A stretch of 36,084 nt of DNA from Pectinatus cerevisiiphilus (GCF_004341685.1 NZ_SMAA01000021.1:1-36084), one strand, 5' to 3'. Numbered from the stretch's first letter, positions 25,300 through 33,455 are shown. Numbers and translations are program-made. Notes: generated by a model not told the origin, from the letters alone.

Positions 25300-27153
25300 A
25301 TGATAAAACTTTCACCGGCTGTTTTGCAGGCAGTCAGTAAACCAGCCCGTTATACAGGCGGCGAAGTTAACGCCGTGCATAAAGATTACAATAAAATTTC
25401 CTGTAGTTTTGCCTTATCTATGCCTGATGTTTATGAAGTCGGCATGTCCAATCTGGGATTGAAAATTTTGTATGAAGTCTTAAACAGCCGTACCGATATA
25501 GCCGCAGAACGGGTATATACGCCTTGGCCCGATATGGAAGAAAAAATGCGGGAAAACAATATTCCCCTTTATACGCTGGAATCCTTTCGAGAATTGAAAG
25601 AATTTGACTTCATCGGTTTTTCACTCCAGTATGAGCTGATTTATACAAACATACTTAACATGCTTGATTTGGCAGGAATTCCCATCTTCAGCAAAGACCG
25701 CACAGCCGAAATGCCTTTTATTATTGGCGGCGGGCCTTGCGTTTATAATGTAGAACCAATAGCCGAATTCTTTGACTTTTTTATTATCGGTGAGGGCGAA
25801 GAGGTTATTTTAGAGGTTGCCGATGCGTATATCAAATGGCAGGCCCAGAGTAAAACACATGACAGAGTAGAATTCCTGCATCGTGTGGCTGCCATCAGCG
25901 GCATATATGTTCCTTCTTTTTACCGTGCGGACTATTATGAAAATGGCTTATTTAAAGGTTTGACACCTCTTTATGATGATATTCCCACGACAATAAATAA
26001 ACGTGTTGTTAAAGATATGGAAAATGTGCTGACTGTAGAAAAACCAATAGTACCATACATAAATATCGTTCATGACAGACTTATGCTGGAGTTGTTTCGC
26101 GGTTGCAGCCGCGGCTGCCGTTTCTGCCAGGCGGGAATTGCCTATCGGCCGGTACGTGAACGGAGCAGTGAAAGACTGCGTTCTTTGGCAAAAAAAATGA
26201 TCAACAACACTGGCTATGATGAAATGTCGTTGACCTCTTTAAGTTCGGCGGACTATTCGTGCCTGCCTGTGCTTATTGATGATTTGACTGAAGACTATAC
26301 AGGGGAAAAGATGAATTTTTCTCTTCCTTCGCTGCGAATCGACAGCTTTTCTATTGATATTGCCCATAAATTACAGACTACACGTAAAAGTGGTCTTACC
26401 TTTGCGCCCGAAGCCGGCACACAGCGGTTGCGTGATGTTATCAACAAAGGCGTTACGGAAGAAGATTTGCTCAAGGCTTGTTCTGCCGCGTTTAAACATG
26501 GCTGGAAAACTGTAAAACTGTATTTTATGATGGGACTGCCCACTGAAACAGATGAGGATGTAATCGGCATAGCTACGCTCGCCGAAAAAGTAGTTGCGCT
26601 TTATAAAGAAATAAAAGGACGTCGGGATGTCAAGGTGACCGTCAGTGTATCCTGCTTTGTGCCGAAACCATTTACACCGTTCCAATGGTTTGGACAAAAC
26701 AGCAAAGCTGAATTTAAACGCAAGCAGCAGATTTTAAAGGAACATATCAATAACCGTGCCATCCAGTTTAATTATCATGATTCGTCTACCAGTATTTTAG
26801 AAGGTATCATTTCGCGCGGTGACAGGCGTTTGTCCAAAGTCATTTATAGAGCTTATAAAAAAGGAGCAAAATTTGACGGTTGGAGTGAAATGTTTAAATT
26901 TCCTATATGGGAGGAAGCCTTTGCAGAGGAAGGCATAGATACCAGCCAATATAACCTGCGTACCCGTGATTTTGATGAACAACTGCCTTGGGAACACACC
27001 ACACCCGGTGTAAAAAAACAGTTTTTAATAAATGAATGGAACAAAGCCATGCAGCAGGAACTGACGCATGATTGCCGCCGTTCTTCCTGTACGGGCTGCG
27101 GTATCTGCCAGGCGCTCGATGTTGGGATAATAGACTGGGAGGGGAATAAATGA
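25300..27153 (+). CDS. B12-binding-type radical SAM protein, TIGR03960 family
   Basis: The 617-residue protein has an N-terminal cobalamin-binding-like region (SMPDVYEVGMSNLGLKILYE, then FIIGGGPCVYNVEPIAEFF), the radical SAM cluster motif CSRGCRFCQ around residues 268-276, and a C-terminal pair of cysteine motifs, CRRSSCTGCGICQ, near the end. The substrate is unknown; genes of this family lie beside DUF2344 proteins and often near RNase G and ribosomal protein genes, suggesting RNA or ribosome modification. The start follows a purine-rich site. It overlaps the DUF2344 gene by four bases. Confidence 0.88.
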   Translation: MIKLSPAVLQAVSKPARYTGGEVNAVHKDYNKISCSFALSMPDVYEVGMSNLGLKILYEVLNSRTDIAAERVYTPWPDMEEKMRENNIPLYTLESFRELKEFDFIGFSLQYELIYTNILNMLDLAGIPIFSKDRTAEMPFIIGGGPCVYNVEPIAEFFDFFIIGEGEEVILEVADAYIKWQAQSKTHDRVEFLHRVAAISGIYVPSFYRADYYENGLFKGLTPLYDDIPTTINKRVVKDMENVLTVEKPIVPYINIVHDRLMLELFRGCSRGCRFCQAGIAYRPVRERSSERLRSLAKKMINNTGYDEMSLTSLSSADYSCLPVLIDDLTEDYTGEKMNFSLPSLRIDSFSIDIAHKLQTTRKSGLTFAPEAGTQRLRDVINKGVTEEDLLKACSAAFKHGWKTVKLYFMMGLPTETDEDVIGIATLAEKVVALYKEIKGRRDVKVTVSVSCFVPKPFTPFQWFGQNSKAEFKRKQQILKEHINNRAIQFNYHDSSTSILEGIISRGDRRLSKVIYRAYKKGAKFDGWSEMFKFPIWEEAFAEEGIDTSQYNLRTRDFDEQLPWEHTTPGVKKQFLINEWNKAMQQELTHDCRRSSCTGCGICQALDVGIIDWEGNK

Positions 27154-27854
27154 CTGTATTTCGTATTGAGATAACTAAAGAAGAACAACTTCGCTATATT
27201 TCTCATCTGGATTATGCAAATCTGTTGCAACGGGCAATCCGCAGAGCCGGGCTGCCAGCAGCTTACTCCGAAGGTTTTAATCCGCATATGAAGGTTTCTT
27301 TCGCCTCCGCAATGGCTGTCGGTGTCACCGCTGATGCCGAATATGCCGATGTAGAACTGACCAATAATATCTGCCAGCCAGAGTTTTTTGATAAACTCAA
27401 AGCTGTTCTGCCCGCAGGAATGAAACTGCTCAGGGCAAAAGAAATAACCAGCGGCCGCCATCAGTCCATGAATGCCTTAGTGGATACGGCCTTGTATGAA
27501 ATGAAATTCCCTGACGATATTACTGCCGATGAATTGCAAGCTACCATCGATCAATTCAATGCTGCTCCAACACTTATTTTTGTACGGGAGAAACAAGGTA
27601 AGGGCGCTAAAAAAGGACGGATCATAAAAAAAGAAATAGATATTAAGCAATTTTTAGCGTCCGCATTAACTGCTGGCGAAGCCGATAATGTCGTCCTAGC
27701 GGCGATAAAAGTTTCACCGCTCGGCAGTATTAAACCGATAGAAATAATTAATGCCTTAAAAATAAATTATTTACCCACCCTTGATAGCAATGCTGTCTTG
27801 ATAAATAGGAAAACATTGTCCGCCGGTGGCAAAAACCTGATGGATTTAATTTAA
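27150..27854 (+). CDS. DUF2344/TIGR03936 radical SAM-associated protein
   Basis: The 234-residue partner begins with the family hallmark RIEITKEEQLRYISHLD and GFNPHMKVSFASAMAVGV. In some bacteria it is fused to the C-terminus of the TIGR03960 radical SAM protein, and here the genes overlap by ATGA with GGGAGGGG as ribosome site, so the two products very probably work as one complex. Function is unknown. A strong bidirectional terminator follows. Confidence 0.9.
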   Translation: MTVFRIEITKEEQLRYISHLDYANLLQRAIRRAGLPAAYSEGFNPHMKVSFASAMAVGVTADAEYADVELTNNICQPEFFDKLKAVLPAGMKLLRAKEITSGRHQSMNALVDTALYEMKFPDDITADELQATIDQFNAAPTLIFVREKQGKGAKKGRIIKKEIDIKQFLASALTAGEADNVVLAAIKVSPLGSIKPIEIINALKINYLPTLDSNAVLINRKTLSAGGKNLMDLI

Positions 27855-27867
27855 AAAAGCAGAAACC

Positions 27868-27905
27868 AAAAGCACCCCTGCCCAATTTGGCAGGAGTGCT
27901 TTTTT
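27868..27905. terminator. Bidirectional terminator between DUF2344 and RNase J genes
   Basis: A stem AAAAGCAC with CCTGCC pairs with GGCAGG and GTGCTTTT (one mismatch), six-base loop, T-run on plus and A-run upstream that serves the minus strand. Confidence 0.88.
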
Positions 27906-27940
27906 ACTTATTCCCAATTATGCAGGGAAATTTATTTTAA

Positions 27941-29605
27941 TCAAACTTCCATTATAATAGGCAGTATCATCGGCCGGCGTCTGGTCTGTTCATAGAGATA
28001 ACGACCAAGTGTTTCGCGAACATTGGCCTTTAATGCAGACCATTCGGTGACTTTATTTTCCAAGCATTTTTTAATGCTGGCAGCCACACGTTCTTTAGAG
28101 TTGTTCATAAGCTCTTCCGATTCGCGGACATATACAAACCCGCGTGAAACGATATCAGGACCTGATACAATGCAAGATTTTTCTTTATCCATAGTCATGA
28201 CGACAATAATAATGCCGTCTTGGGAAAGCTGTCTGCGGTCACGCAGTACAATATTACCGACATCACCTACGCCAAGACCGTCAATCAATACCTTGCCGGA
28301 CTGTACTTTGCCGACAATGGCACCCTTGTCACGTGTGAATTCGAGGATATTGCCGTTTTCCGCAATAAAGATATGATCGGGATCCATACCTATTTCTTCT
28401 GCCAACTGGGCATGTTTTACCAAATGACGGTATTCACCATGTACTGGGATGAAAAATTTAGGGCGAACCAAATTGTGCATGAGTTTCAGCTCTTCACGGC
28501 TGGCATGGCCGGATACATGAATGCCTTGATCCCTACCATAAATGACATTGGCGCCAAGCTTGAGGAGATTGTCGATTGTGCGGGCGACAAGCTTCTCGTT
28601 GCCGGGAATAGGAGTAGCTGAAAGAACGATAGTATCACCTGGAACGATACCAACTTTCCTGTGATCTGACATAGCCATACGCGTAAGCGCTGACATAGGT
28701 TCTCCCTGGCTGCCAGTGGTTATGATGACTATCTGTTCTGAAGGGAAATTATTAATTTCATCTATATCAATAATAAGTCCTTCTGGAGCATTCAAATAAC
28801 CGAGCTTCAATGAAATGGTGACGACGTTTATCATGCTGCGCCCCAGTATCGCCACATGACGGTGATACTTTACAGCGTTATCCATTACTTGCTGGATACG
28901 GTGTACATTTGAAGAAAAAGTCGCAATGATAATACGGTCACGGGCGTTGCGAAACGTTTTGTCAAAAGCTATACCGACAGTCTTTTCACTAGGGGTATGG
29001 CCTTCCCGTTCTGCGTTCGTGCTGTCTGCCATCATTACCAGTACACCGCGATTGCCCAGTTCGGAAAAAGCACGAAAATCAGTCATTTTACCGTCAATAG
29101 GTGTATAATCAAATTTAAAGTCACCAGTATGTACGATCATGCCGAGCGGTGTGCGTATCGATAAGCCGGTAGCATCCGGAATACTGTGATTAACATGAAT
29201 AAAACCTACACTAAAACAGCCGGCATTGATGATATCACCAGGGTTTACAGGATGAAGATTGCTGGCATCAACGTTATTTTCTTTCAGACGACCTTCTAAA
29301 ATACCGAGTGTCAGTCTTGTTCCATAAATAGGAGCACTTATCTGCCGTAAGATGTAGGGCAGTGCGCCAATATGGTCTTCGTGCCCATGGGTCAGCACAA
29401 TTGCTTTAATAATATCCTTGTTTTCAACCAGATACGAAATATCAGGAATAACAAGATCAATCCCCGGCATATCTTCATCCGGGAACATGAGTCCGGCATC
29501 AATGAGGATTATCTCATTCCCGTAACGGATCACCGTCATGTTTTTCCCAATTTCGCCCAGTCCCCCTAAGGGAATAATCTGCAATTTTTGCAGTTCCTTT
29601 GCCAA
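27941..29605 (-). CDS. rnj: Ribonuclease J
   Basis: The 554-residue metallo-beta-lactamase/beta-CASP nuclease does 5'-3' exonucleolytic and endonucleolytic RNA decay and processing. Zinc motif LTHGHEDHIGALPY (H73, H75, D77, H78), the IVHTGDFKFDYTP aspartate, and the beta-CASP motifs GDTIVLSATPIPGNE and HVSGHASREEL are all present; the C-terminal dimerisation domain is complete. The start is a TTG at 29605, about eight bases after GGAGGTG; no nearby ATG is suitable. Together with rny in this window it gives the organism both major Firmicutes decay enzymes. Confidence 0.95.
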   Translation of the reverse strand: MAKELQKLQIIPLGGLGEIGKNMTVIRYGNEIILIDAGLMFPDEDMPGIDLVIPDISYLVENKDIIKAIVLTHGHEDHIGALPYILRQISAPIYGTRLTLGILEGRLKENNVDASNLHPVNPGDIINAGCFSVGFIHVNHSIPDATGLSIRTPLGMIVHTGDFKFDYTPIDGKMTDFRAFSELGNRGVLVMMADSTNAEREGHTPSEKTVGIAFDKTFRNARDRIIIATFSSNVHRIQQVMDNAVKYHRHVAILGRSMINVVTISLKLGYLNAPEGLIIDIDEINNFPSEQIVIITTGSQGEPMSALTRMAMSDHRKVGIVPGDTIVLSATPIPGNEKLVARTIDNLLKLGANVIYGRDQGIHVSGHASREELKLMHNLVRPKFFIPVHGEYRHLVKHAQLAEEIGMDPDHIFIAENGNILEFTRDKGAIVGKVQSGKVLIDGLGVGDVGNIVLRDRRQLSQDGIIIVVMTMDKEKSCIVSGPDIVSRGFVYVRESEELMNNSKERVAASIKKCLENKVTEWSALKANVRETLGRYLYEQTRRRPMILPIIMEV

Positions 29606-29702
29606 AAAATAGCACCTCCAAAAAAATATATAAAAATTTTAATTATCTGTGATATATTTAAAAAATATAAAGAACAATGTCCGCACAATAATTATCAACT
29701 AT

Positions 29703-29731
29703 ATTATATAACTAATCACATGACCTGTAAA
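29703..29731 (-). promoter_or_regulatory. RNase J promoter
   Basis: Minus-strand -35 TTTACA at 29731-29726, 17-base spacer, -10 TATAAT at 29708-29703, leaving a leader of about 90 bases that is nearly all A and T. Confidence 0.65.
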
Positions 29732-29768
29732 GCAGGAGCCTGAAGTCCTTAAGCAGGGCGCTATCCAA

Positions 29769-29796
29769 TTGATTTTTTAGCTTTGTATGCTATAAT
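29769..29796 (+). promoter_or_regulatory. thiM promoter
   Basis: -35 TTGATT at 29769-29774, 16-base spacer, -10 TATAAT at 29791-29796 with TG one base before it. The leader is only about 32 bases, too short for a TPP riboswitch. Confidence 0.65.
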
Positions 29797-29834
29797 TAAG
29801 ATGAATTTAGAAACTTCTGAAATGAGGGGTATTT

Positions 29835-30680
29835 TTGTTAGGACAATATTTAGAAGGAGTGCATGAAACGGCACCTCTTATTCACAATATCACAAATTAT
29901 GTAACAGTTAATGATTGTGCCAATATTTTATTGGCCTGCGGTGCGTCACCGATAATGGCAGACGATCAGGCGGAAGTGGAAGCTATAACGGCAATCTGCG
30001 GCGGACTTACCCTTAATATAGGTACATTAAACAGCAATACCATAGCTTCTATGATATTAGCCGGCAAGAAAGCTGCCCAGCTTGACCATCCTATCGTGCT
30101 TGACCCTGTTGGTGCAGGAGCTTCACCGCTGCGTACGCAGACAGCGGCAGAACTTATCGGAAAGTTGCCGATCACTGTTGTACGCGGTAACGTATCGGAA
30201 ATAAAAGCACTCAGTGATGGCAGCAGCCTAACCCATGGCGTAGATGCCAACGCTGCTGACAAGGTAAATGATGATAATCTTTGGGAATATTTCAGCTTTA
30301 CCAAAAAACTTGCCGAAGCATGGGGTACTATCATAGCTATAAGCGGTGAGATAGACGTTATTGCCAATAAAGATAAAGCCTTTGCCATAAAGAACGGACA
30401 CCCGTTGATGAGCAGGATAACAGGCAGCGGTTGTATGCTTTCTGTTCTAACCGCGGCATATGTGACAGCTGCTAAAAAAACACAAAACAGTTTATTGGAA
30501 GCAGTAGCCGCAGCCTTTTGCACGATGGGAATTGCCGGGGAAGTAGCTGCTAGCCGCATGGGCGAAATGGACGGCAATGCTTCTTTCCGAAACTATCTGC
30601 TCGATGCTGTGTTCAATATGACGGCAGAAGAATTAGATACCAAGGCAAAATATGAGCTTGTGTCTTATACGGATGATTGA
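29835..30680 (+). CDS. thiM: Hydroxyethylthiazole kinase
   Basis: The 281-residue ribokinase-like enzyme phosphorylates the thiazole alcohol for thiamine salvage. HNITNYVTVNDCAN at the start, ASPIMADD, the LDPVGAGAS motif and the anion-hole GSGCMLSV with its catalytic cysteine are intact. The start is a TTG at 29835 five bases after GAGGGG. No other thiamine gene is nearby and no TPP riboswitch is visible. A YhcH-family gene follows within 24 bases, suggesting cotranscription. Confidence 0.93.
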   Translation: MLGQYLEGVHETAPLIHNITNYVTVNDCANILLACGASPIMADDQAEVEAITAICGGLTLNIGTLNSNTIASMILAGKKAAQLDHPIVLDPVGAGASPLRTQTAAELIGKLPITVVRGNVSEIKALSDGSSLTHGVDANAADKVNDDNLWEYFSFTKKLAEAWGTIIAISGEIDVIANKDKAFAIKNGHPLMSRITGSGCMLSVLTAAYVTAAKKTQNSLLEAVAAAFCTMGIAGEVAASRMGEMDGNASFRNYLLDAVFNMTAEELDTKAKYELVSYTDD

Positions 30681-30704
30681 TAATATTTGAGTGGAGGAAG
30701 AAAA

Positions 30705-31154
30705 ATGATTTTTGGTAATATTGCTGATGTAGGAAAGATGGATTTACCCGGAACCGTGAAACTTTGTCTCAAGTATTATGCAGAAAATGATCTTATTGCT
30801 AAAAAACCGGGATCTTATGTTATTGATGGAAAGAAAATATTTGTCAATGTAGCAGAATATGAAACAGAACTTGCAGCAGAACGTTTTTGGGAAGCACATA
30901 GAGAATACATTGATCTGCATGTCCTTATGGAAGGGCAGGAACGTATTGATGTAAGCTTTACTGAAAATATGCAGGAAAAACCTTATGATGCTGCGAAAGA
31001 TATGCTTGTTCTTGAGGGACAGGCACAAGCTGGGGTCAACATGCTCCATGCTGGTGACTTTTTGGTATGTTATCCACAGGATGCGCACAGAACAGCGGTT
31101 CATGTTGATTTAAAGAGCAAGGTAAAAAAATGTATCTTTAAAATAAAAGTATAA
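30705..31154 (+). CDS. YhcH/YjgK/YiaL family protein
   Basis: The 149-residue cupin-like protein belongs to the DUF386 family that includes EbgC and YhcH (NanQ), thought to act on sugars, with anomerase activity reported for sialic acid by some members. The conserved EAHREYIDLHVLMEGQERID and VCYPQDAHR motifs carry putative metal-binding histidines and acidic residues. GTGGAGGA precedes the ATG at 30705; the frame open to 30687 is not supported. Its place after thiM is unusual for a sugar protein and may be incidental. Confidence 0.88.
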   Translation: MIFGNIADVGKMDLPGTVKLCLKYYAENDLIAKKPGSYVIDGKKIFVNVAEYETELAAERFWEAHREYIDLHVLMEGQERIDVSFTENMQEKPYDAAKDMLVLEGQAQAGVNMLHAGDFLVCYPQDAHRTAVHVDLKSKVKKCIFKIKV

Positions 31155-31180
31155 GCCTTTAGTTTATAAATGATTCATCT

Positions 31181-31226
31181 TTGGGGAGATAGACAAATTA
31201 AGAAATTTGTCCATCTCCCCAATTTG
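31181..31226 (+). terminator. Terminator after the YhcH-family gene
   Basis: TTGGGGAGAT and GACAAATT pair with AATTTGTC and ATCTCCCCAA with a mismatch near the middle; the following T-run is short (TTTG), so strength is uncertain. Confidence 0.65.
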
Positions 31227-31286
31227 AATTTATGGATGTGCTTGCTTAAAATAAATTTTCCGTATTTTCAGACTATAAGAGCGATT

Positions 31287-31315
31287 TTGTAGCAAAAGAT
31301 TTTATACATTATGCT
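31287..31315 (+). promoter_or_regulatory. Possible promoter of the sigma factor gene
   Basis: -35 TTGTAG at 31287-31292, 17-base spacer and a poor -10 TATGCT at 31310-31315. If used, transcription starts near 31322, just before the two hairpins. Confidence 0.4.
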
Positions 31316-31333
31316 GGATGAAGCGCAAAATAC

Positions 31334-31364
31334 GAGAAGCCGGCTTCTCACCAAAAGGTGAGAA
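31334..31364 (+). promoter_or_regulatory. Competing hairpins hiding the sigma factor ribosome-binding site
   Basis: Hairpin A is the palindrome GAGAAGCCGGCTTCTC (31334-31349), able to fold as GAGAAG-CCGG-CTTCTC. Hairpin B is TTCTCACC-AAAA-GGTGAGAA (31345-31364), an eight-pair stem that buries the AAGGTGAG Shine-Dalgarno right before the ATG at 31366. The two share TTCTC and cannot form together, so A frees and B blocks translation: a switch or RNA thermometer layout. Confidence 0.6.
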
Positions 31365-31365
31365 A

Positions 31366-31893
31366 ATGTATAAAAACGAAAAAAATACTCTTGAAGATTT
31401 TGAAGAATTGTTTAAAAACTATCAGGGCTTTCTGCGTAAAGCCTCTTCCCAAAATTATCTGCGGCCACTCCAAGAAGAAGCCTACGCGCAAGCTGTTTTG
31501 AGCTTTTGTGAAGCCTTTCGTAAATTTGACCGGCGGGCAGGTGTGCCTTTCGCCGGTTATGTCAAAGCAAAGATTAATGGTGATCTGTATACGCTTTTTA
31601 AGAAACATCGCCGTAATTGGCAGCGTGAATTGTATACTGACAGCAGCGATACCGCAGAAAATTTTTTAACACAATTGACTTTTGCGTCTCCCGAAAATGC
31701 TATAGTAGCTAAGCATTCCCTACTGGCTGCACTGCAACAGCTTTCTTCTCGGCAACGTTTGATCATAAAATATACCATCATACTCCAGTATACCCAAAAA
31801 GAGACAGCTGGTATATTGCGCATATCGCAACAAGCGGTAGCGGCGGGTAAAAAGAAGGCACTTTCTGAGCTTAGAAAGATCATTTTGAGATAA
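31366..31893 (+). CDS. Small sigma-70 family RNA polymerase sigma factor
   Basis: The 175-residue protein has region 2 (about residues 10-85; FCEAFRKFDRRAGVPFAGYVKAKINGDLY with the conserved FD..g..F..Y pattern in the core-binding helices) and region 4 (about 120-172; LSSRQRLIIKYTIILQYTQKETAGILRISQQAVAAGKKKAL, a helix-turn-helix), with no region 3. This two-domain plan resembles ECF-like or group 5 factors such as TcdR/UviA, or YvrI-type sigma factors. No anti-sigma gene is adjacent. The start at 31366 is chosen for AAGGTGAG upstream; the frame open to 31318 would place coding sequence through the hairpins. Target promoters are unknown, but the neighbouring holin-amidase group is a candidate regulon. 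Confidence 0.82.
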   Translation: MYKNEKNTLEDFEELFKNYQGFLRKASSQNYLRPLQEEAYAQAVLSFCEAFRKFDRRAGVPFAGYVKAKINGDLYTLFKKHRRNWQRELYTDSSDTAENFLTQLTFASPENAIVAKHSLLAALQQLSSRQRLIIKYTIILQYTQKETAGILRISQQAVAAGKKKALSELRKIILR

Positions 31894-31937
31894 GTTGCCA
31901 ACATATTAACAACGTGCTATACTGCCATATAGAGTTG

Positions 31938-32324
31938 GACTCACTTGATGTGAAAATACAGAAATTAATGTTTCGTTAAAATGAATAAGGGATGTGATTA
32001 GAATGATTTTGAAGAAAATAATTCCTTTTATGTTTGTTTTTATGTTTGCAGTTGGAACGATAGGAATTGGAACCCCTACACAGTCCTCTTCCGTACAACC
32101 GCTTCCTGGAGTAAAATCCTTGAGCAATGCGGCTGAAACTGCTCCTGCTTATAGTAAAGCAACAACCGGTGCTATTATCGGTGGTGTTGCTGGTGCTATT
32201 TCTGGACAGGAAGCAAAGTCTGGCAAAACGCAGCATACCATTACTAACGCAGCTATCGGTGCCGTTCTTGGCGGTGCTATTGGACATAACACCTAATATC
32301 TTAGTTAGACGCATCAAGTGAGTC
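31938..32324. repeat. 13-bp inverted repeats bracketing the glycine-zipper gene
   Basis: GACTCACTTGATG at 31938-31950 is repeated in perfect inverted form, CATCAAGTGAGTC, at 32312-32324. The bases TTG lie immediately outside both ends (31935-31937 and 32325-32327), as a short target duplication would. The unit is 387 bp and contains only the glycine-zipper gene, with no transposase, so it could be a MITE-like or cargo-carrying element. Alternatively the repeats are protein sites or a long-range stem. Confidence 0.55.
32003..32296 (+). CDS. Exported small glycine-zipper protein
   Basis: The 97-residue protein starts with a signal peptide (MILKKIIPFMFVFMFAVGTI, cleavage probably near residue 26-30; no lipobox cysteine). 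After a Ser/Pro linker come two glycine-zipper helices, GAIIGGVAGAISG (about residues 57-69) and AAIGAVLGGAIGH near the C-terminus, as in the 17-kDa antigen/SlyB group of envelope proteins. It is likely envelope-associated in the periplasm or outer membrane of a diderm. AAGGG lies eleven bases before the ATG at 32003. It is bracketed by 13-bp inverted repeats and followed by a terminator, so it is transcribed alone or with the sigma gene. Confidence 0.72.
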   Translation: MILKKIIPFMFVFMFAVGTIGIGTPTQSSSVQPLPGVKSLSNAAETAPAYSKATTGAIIGGVAGAISGQEAKSGKTQHTITNAAIGAVLGGAIGHNT

Positions 32325-32344
32325 TTGGTTTTATAACCACTCAA

Positions 32345-32390
32345 ATGACTGTAGGAAGATGGGTTTCCCATTTTTTTACAGTCATTTTTT
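32345..32390 (+). terminator. Terminator after the glycine-zipper gene
   Basis: ATGACTGTA (32345-32353) pairs with TACAGTCAT (32377-32385) enclosing a smaller ATGGG/CCCAT hairpin, followed by TTTTT. Confidence 0.82.
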
Positions 32391-32411
32391 GCGTTTTACA
32401 GTCAATAAATA

Positions 32412-32454
32412 AGCCCTCCCCAAATTAGCTCTTAAGTCTAATTTGGGGAGGGCT
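32412..32454. terminator. Bidirectional terminator before the DUF2922 gene end
   Basis: A perfect 17-bp stem, AGCCCTCCC plus CAAATTAG (32412-32428) with its complement at 32438-32454, nine-base loop. The minus-side tail TTATTTATT serves the holin-DUF1659-DUF2922 transcript. Confidence 0.78.
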
Positions 32455-32492
32455 CTTTAGTATAGTAAATTTATTTTCAGTATGGGATTTTC

Positions 32493-32708
32493 TTAAAGCT
32501 CAATATTTTCAACAGTCTTGACGTAAATACCATCAATTTTTGTGGCGGCCACACTGTCCTTCATGACGACATTATTTGTTATCATGTTGGTCATTGTTGA
32601 CTCTACTTGCGCTCTGGTAACGTCATCCTTAGGATCAGCCAGATTGTAAGTCAGTTTTTTCCCATCGGCAAGGGTAAATACCATTTGCAGATTTTTTGTT
32701 ACAGCCAT
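32493..32708 (-). CDS. DUF2922 family small protein
   Basis: The 71-residue protein follows the DUF2922 pattern: LQMVFTLADGKKLTYNLADP at residues 7-26, then VTRAQVESTMTNMI and a closing IDGIYVKTVENIEL. Such proteins occur beside DUF1659 and sigma factor or YvrJ genes in Firmicutes; function is unknown. No signal peptide or membrane segment. GGAGGTG precedes the ATG. It is last in the holin-DUF1659-DUF2922 run. Confidence 0.87.
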   Translation of the reverse strand: MAVTKNLQMVFTLADGKKLTYNLADPKDDVTRAQVESTMTNMITNNVVMKDSVAATKIDGIYVKTVENIEL

Positions 32709-32742
32709 ATTTCCACCTCCTTATCTATTGATTTTACGTGGC

Positions 32743-32967
32743 TTACTCCTGGCTTAGAGTACACGTATCCTGGCGCACTACTGTGCCTAAAGTGTGTGCT
32801 TGCAAAGCACCGATTGCCGTGCCGGCATTGAGCAGATTATCATCACTTACTGCCGGGTTGATCGCGGAAAAACTGCGCTGCGCGTATTTTGTTTTGCCGC
32901 TTTCAGTAATACCGTTTTCTACCTTAATTATAAGGCTTGTGCTTAGATCCTTTTTCACTGTTGCCAT
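32743..32967 (-). CDS. DUF1659 family small protein
   Basis: The 74-residue protein shows the DUF1659 features: a beta-rich STSLIIKVENG opening, GKTKYAQRSFSAINPAVSDD in the middle and a helix with LLNAGTAIGALQAHTL. Usually encoded next to DUF2922, as here with 34 bases between. Unknown role; the pair may form a small complex. AAAGGGGG precedes the ATG. Confidence 0.87.
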   Translation of the reverse strand: MATVKKDLSTSLIIKVENGITESGKTKYAQRSFSAINPAVSDDNLLNAGTAIGALQAHTLGTVVRQDTCTLSQE

Positions 32968-33032
32968 TTTTCATTCCCCCTTTCACTCTTATACATGCCC
33001 TAACTCAGGAAAAATACAAATACCGGTCACTA

Positions 33033-33455
33033 TTATTTTTCCTTTTCTTTCTGGCTTAACTGCTTGAATCTTATTTTTAACTTTTGGGGGATAGGCAACC
33101 CTGCTGATGCGGCATTCTCTAAAATAGACAGTCCCTCATTGCCTACGAAGAAATAAATTACCATCGTACGCACAAGCTCCTGTTCCTGGCCGACAGCATA
33201 ATCTACAAAGTGGGCAGCCGCAACCATAAGCAGTATCATGACCTTTTTACATATCCCCCGTAAACCTATGCGGCTGTCTAAGCCTTGGTTTGGCGATATG
33301 CAGGCAGCAGTGATACCACTCAGGTAATCAAGTGCCATCATGAGTAGCAACGCTTCCATTGATTTGTCAAACTGACCTGTCATATAGGAGAAAATTGTAC
33401 CAGTAATTGATATTGTGGCGCTTATGCCTATATCCTCCCGCGCTGGTAAAAACAT
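33033..33455 (-). CDS. Phage-type holin (TcdE/UtxA, holin family 4)
   Basis: The 140-residue membrane protein has three or four hydrophobic segments (about residues 10-27, 33-52, 66-86 and 96-112) with the family landmarks LLLMMALDYLSGITAA and GLRGICKKVMILLMVAAAHF, and a basic, Lys-rich C-terminus. Holins of this group make membrane lesions for phage lysis or, like TcdE, release large toxins without a signal peptide. GAGGAGGTG precedes the ATG. It is divergent from the amidase gene; no capsid, tail or integrase gene is near. Confidence 0.88.
   Translation of the reverse strand: MFLPAREDIGISATISITGTIFSYMTGQFDKSMEALLLMMALDYLSGITAACISPNQGLDSRIGLRGICKKVMILLMVAAAHFVDYAVGQEQELVRTMVIYFFVGNEGLSILENAASAGLPIPQKLKIRFKQLSQKEKEK

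Noticed and set aside
26853-27461. Minus-strand 202-residue open frame
   Set aside because: It overlaps the radical SAM and DUF2344 genes on the other strand and resembles nothing.
29721-29770. Degenerate tRNA-like folding near 29725-29765
   Set aside because: No T-loop GTTCGA sequence or acceptor pairing can be made.
29606-29834. TPP riboswitch expected before thiM
   Set aside because: No CTGAGA plus ACCTGAtc-type core is seen, and the mapped promoter leaves only about 30 bases of leader.
29966-30577. Minus-strand 203-residue open frame
   Set aside because: It is antisense to thiM and without a ribosome site.
31181-32454. Idea that the TTGGGGAG-containing terminators at 31181 and 32412 are copies of one repeat
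   Set aside because: They share only about ten bases and differ in stem order, so common origin is not supported.
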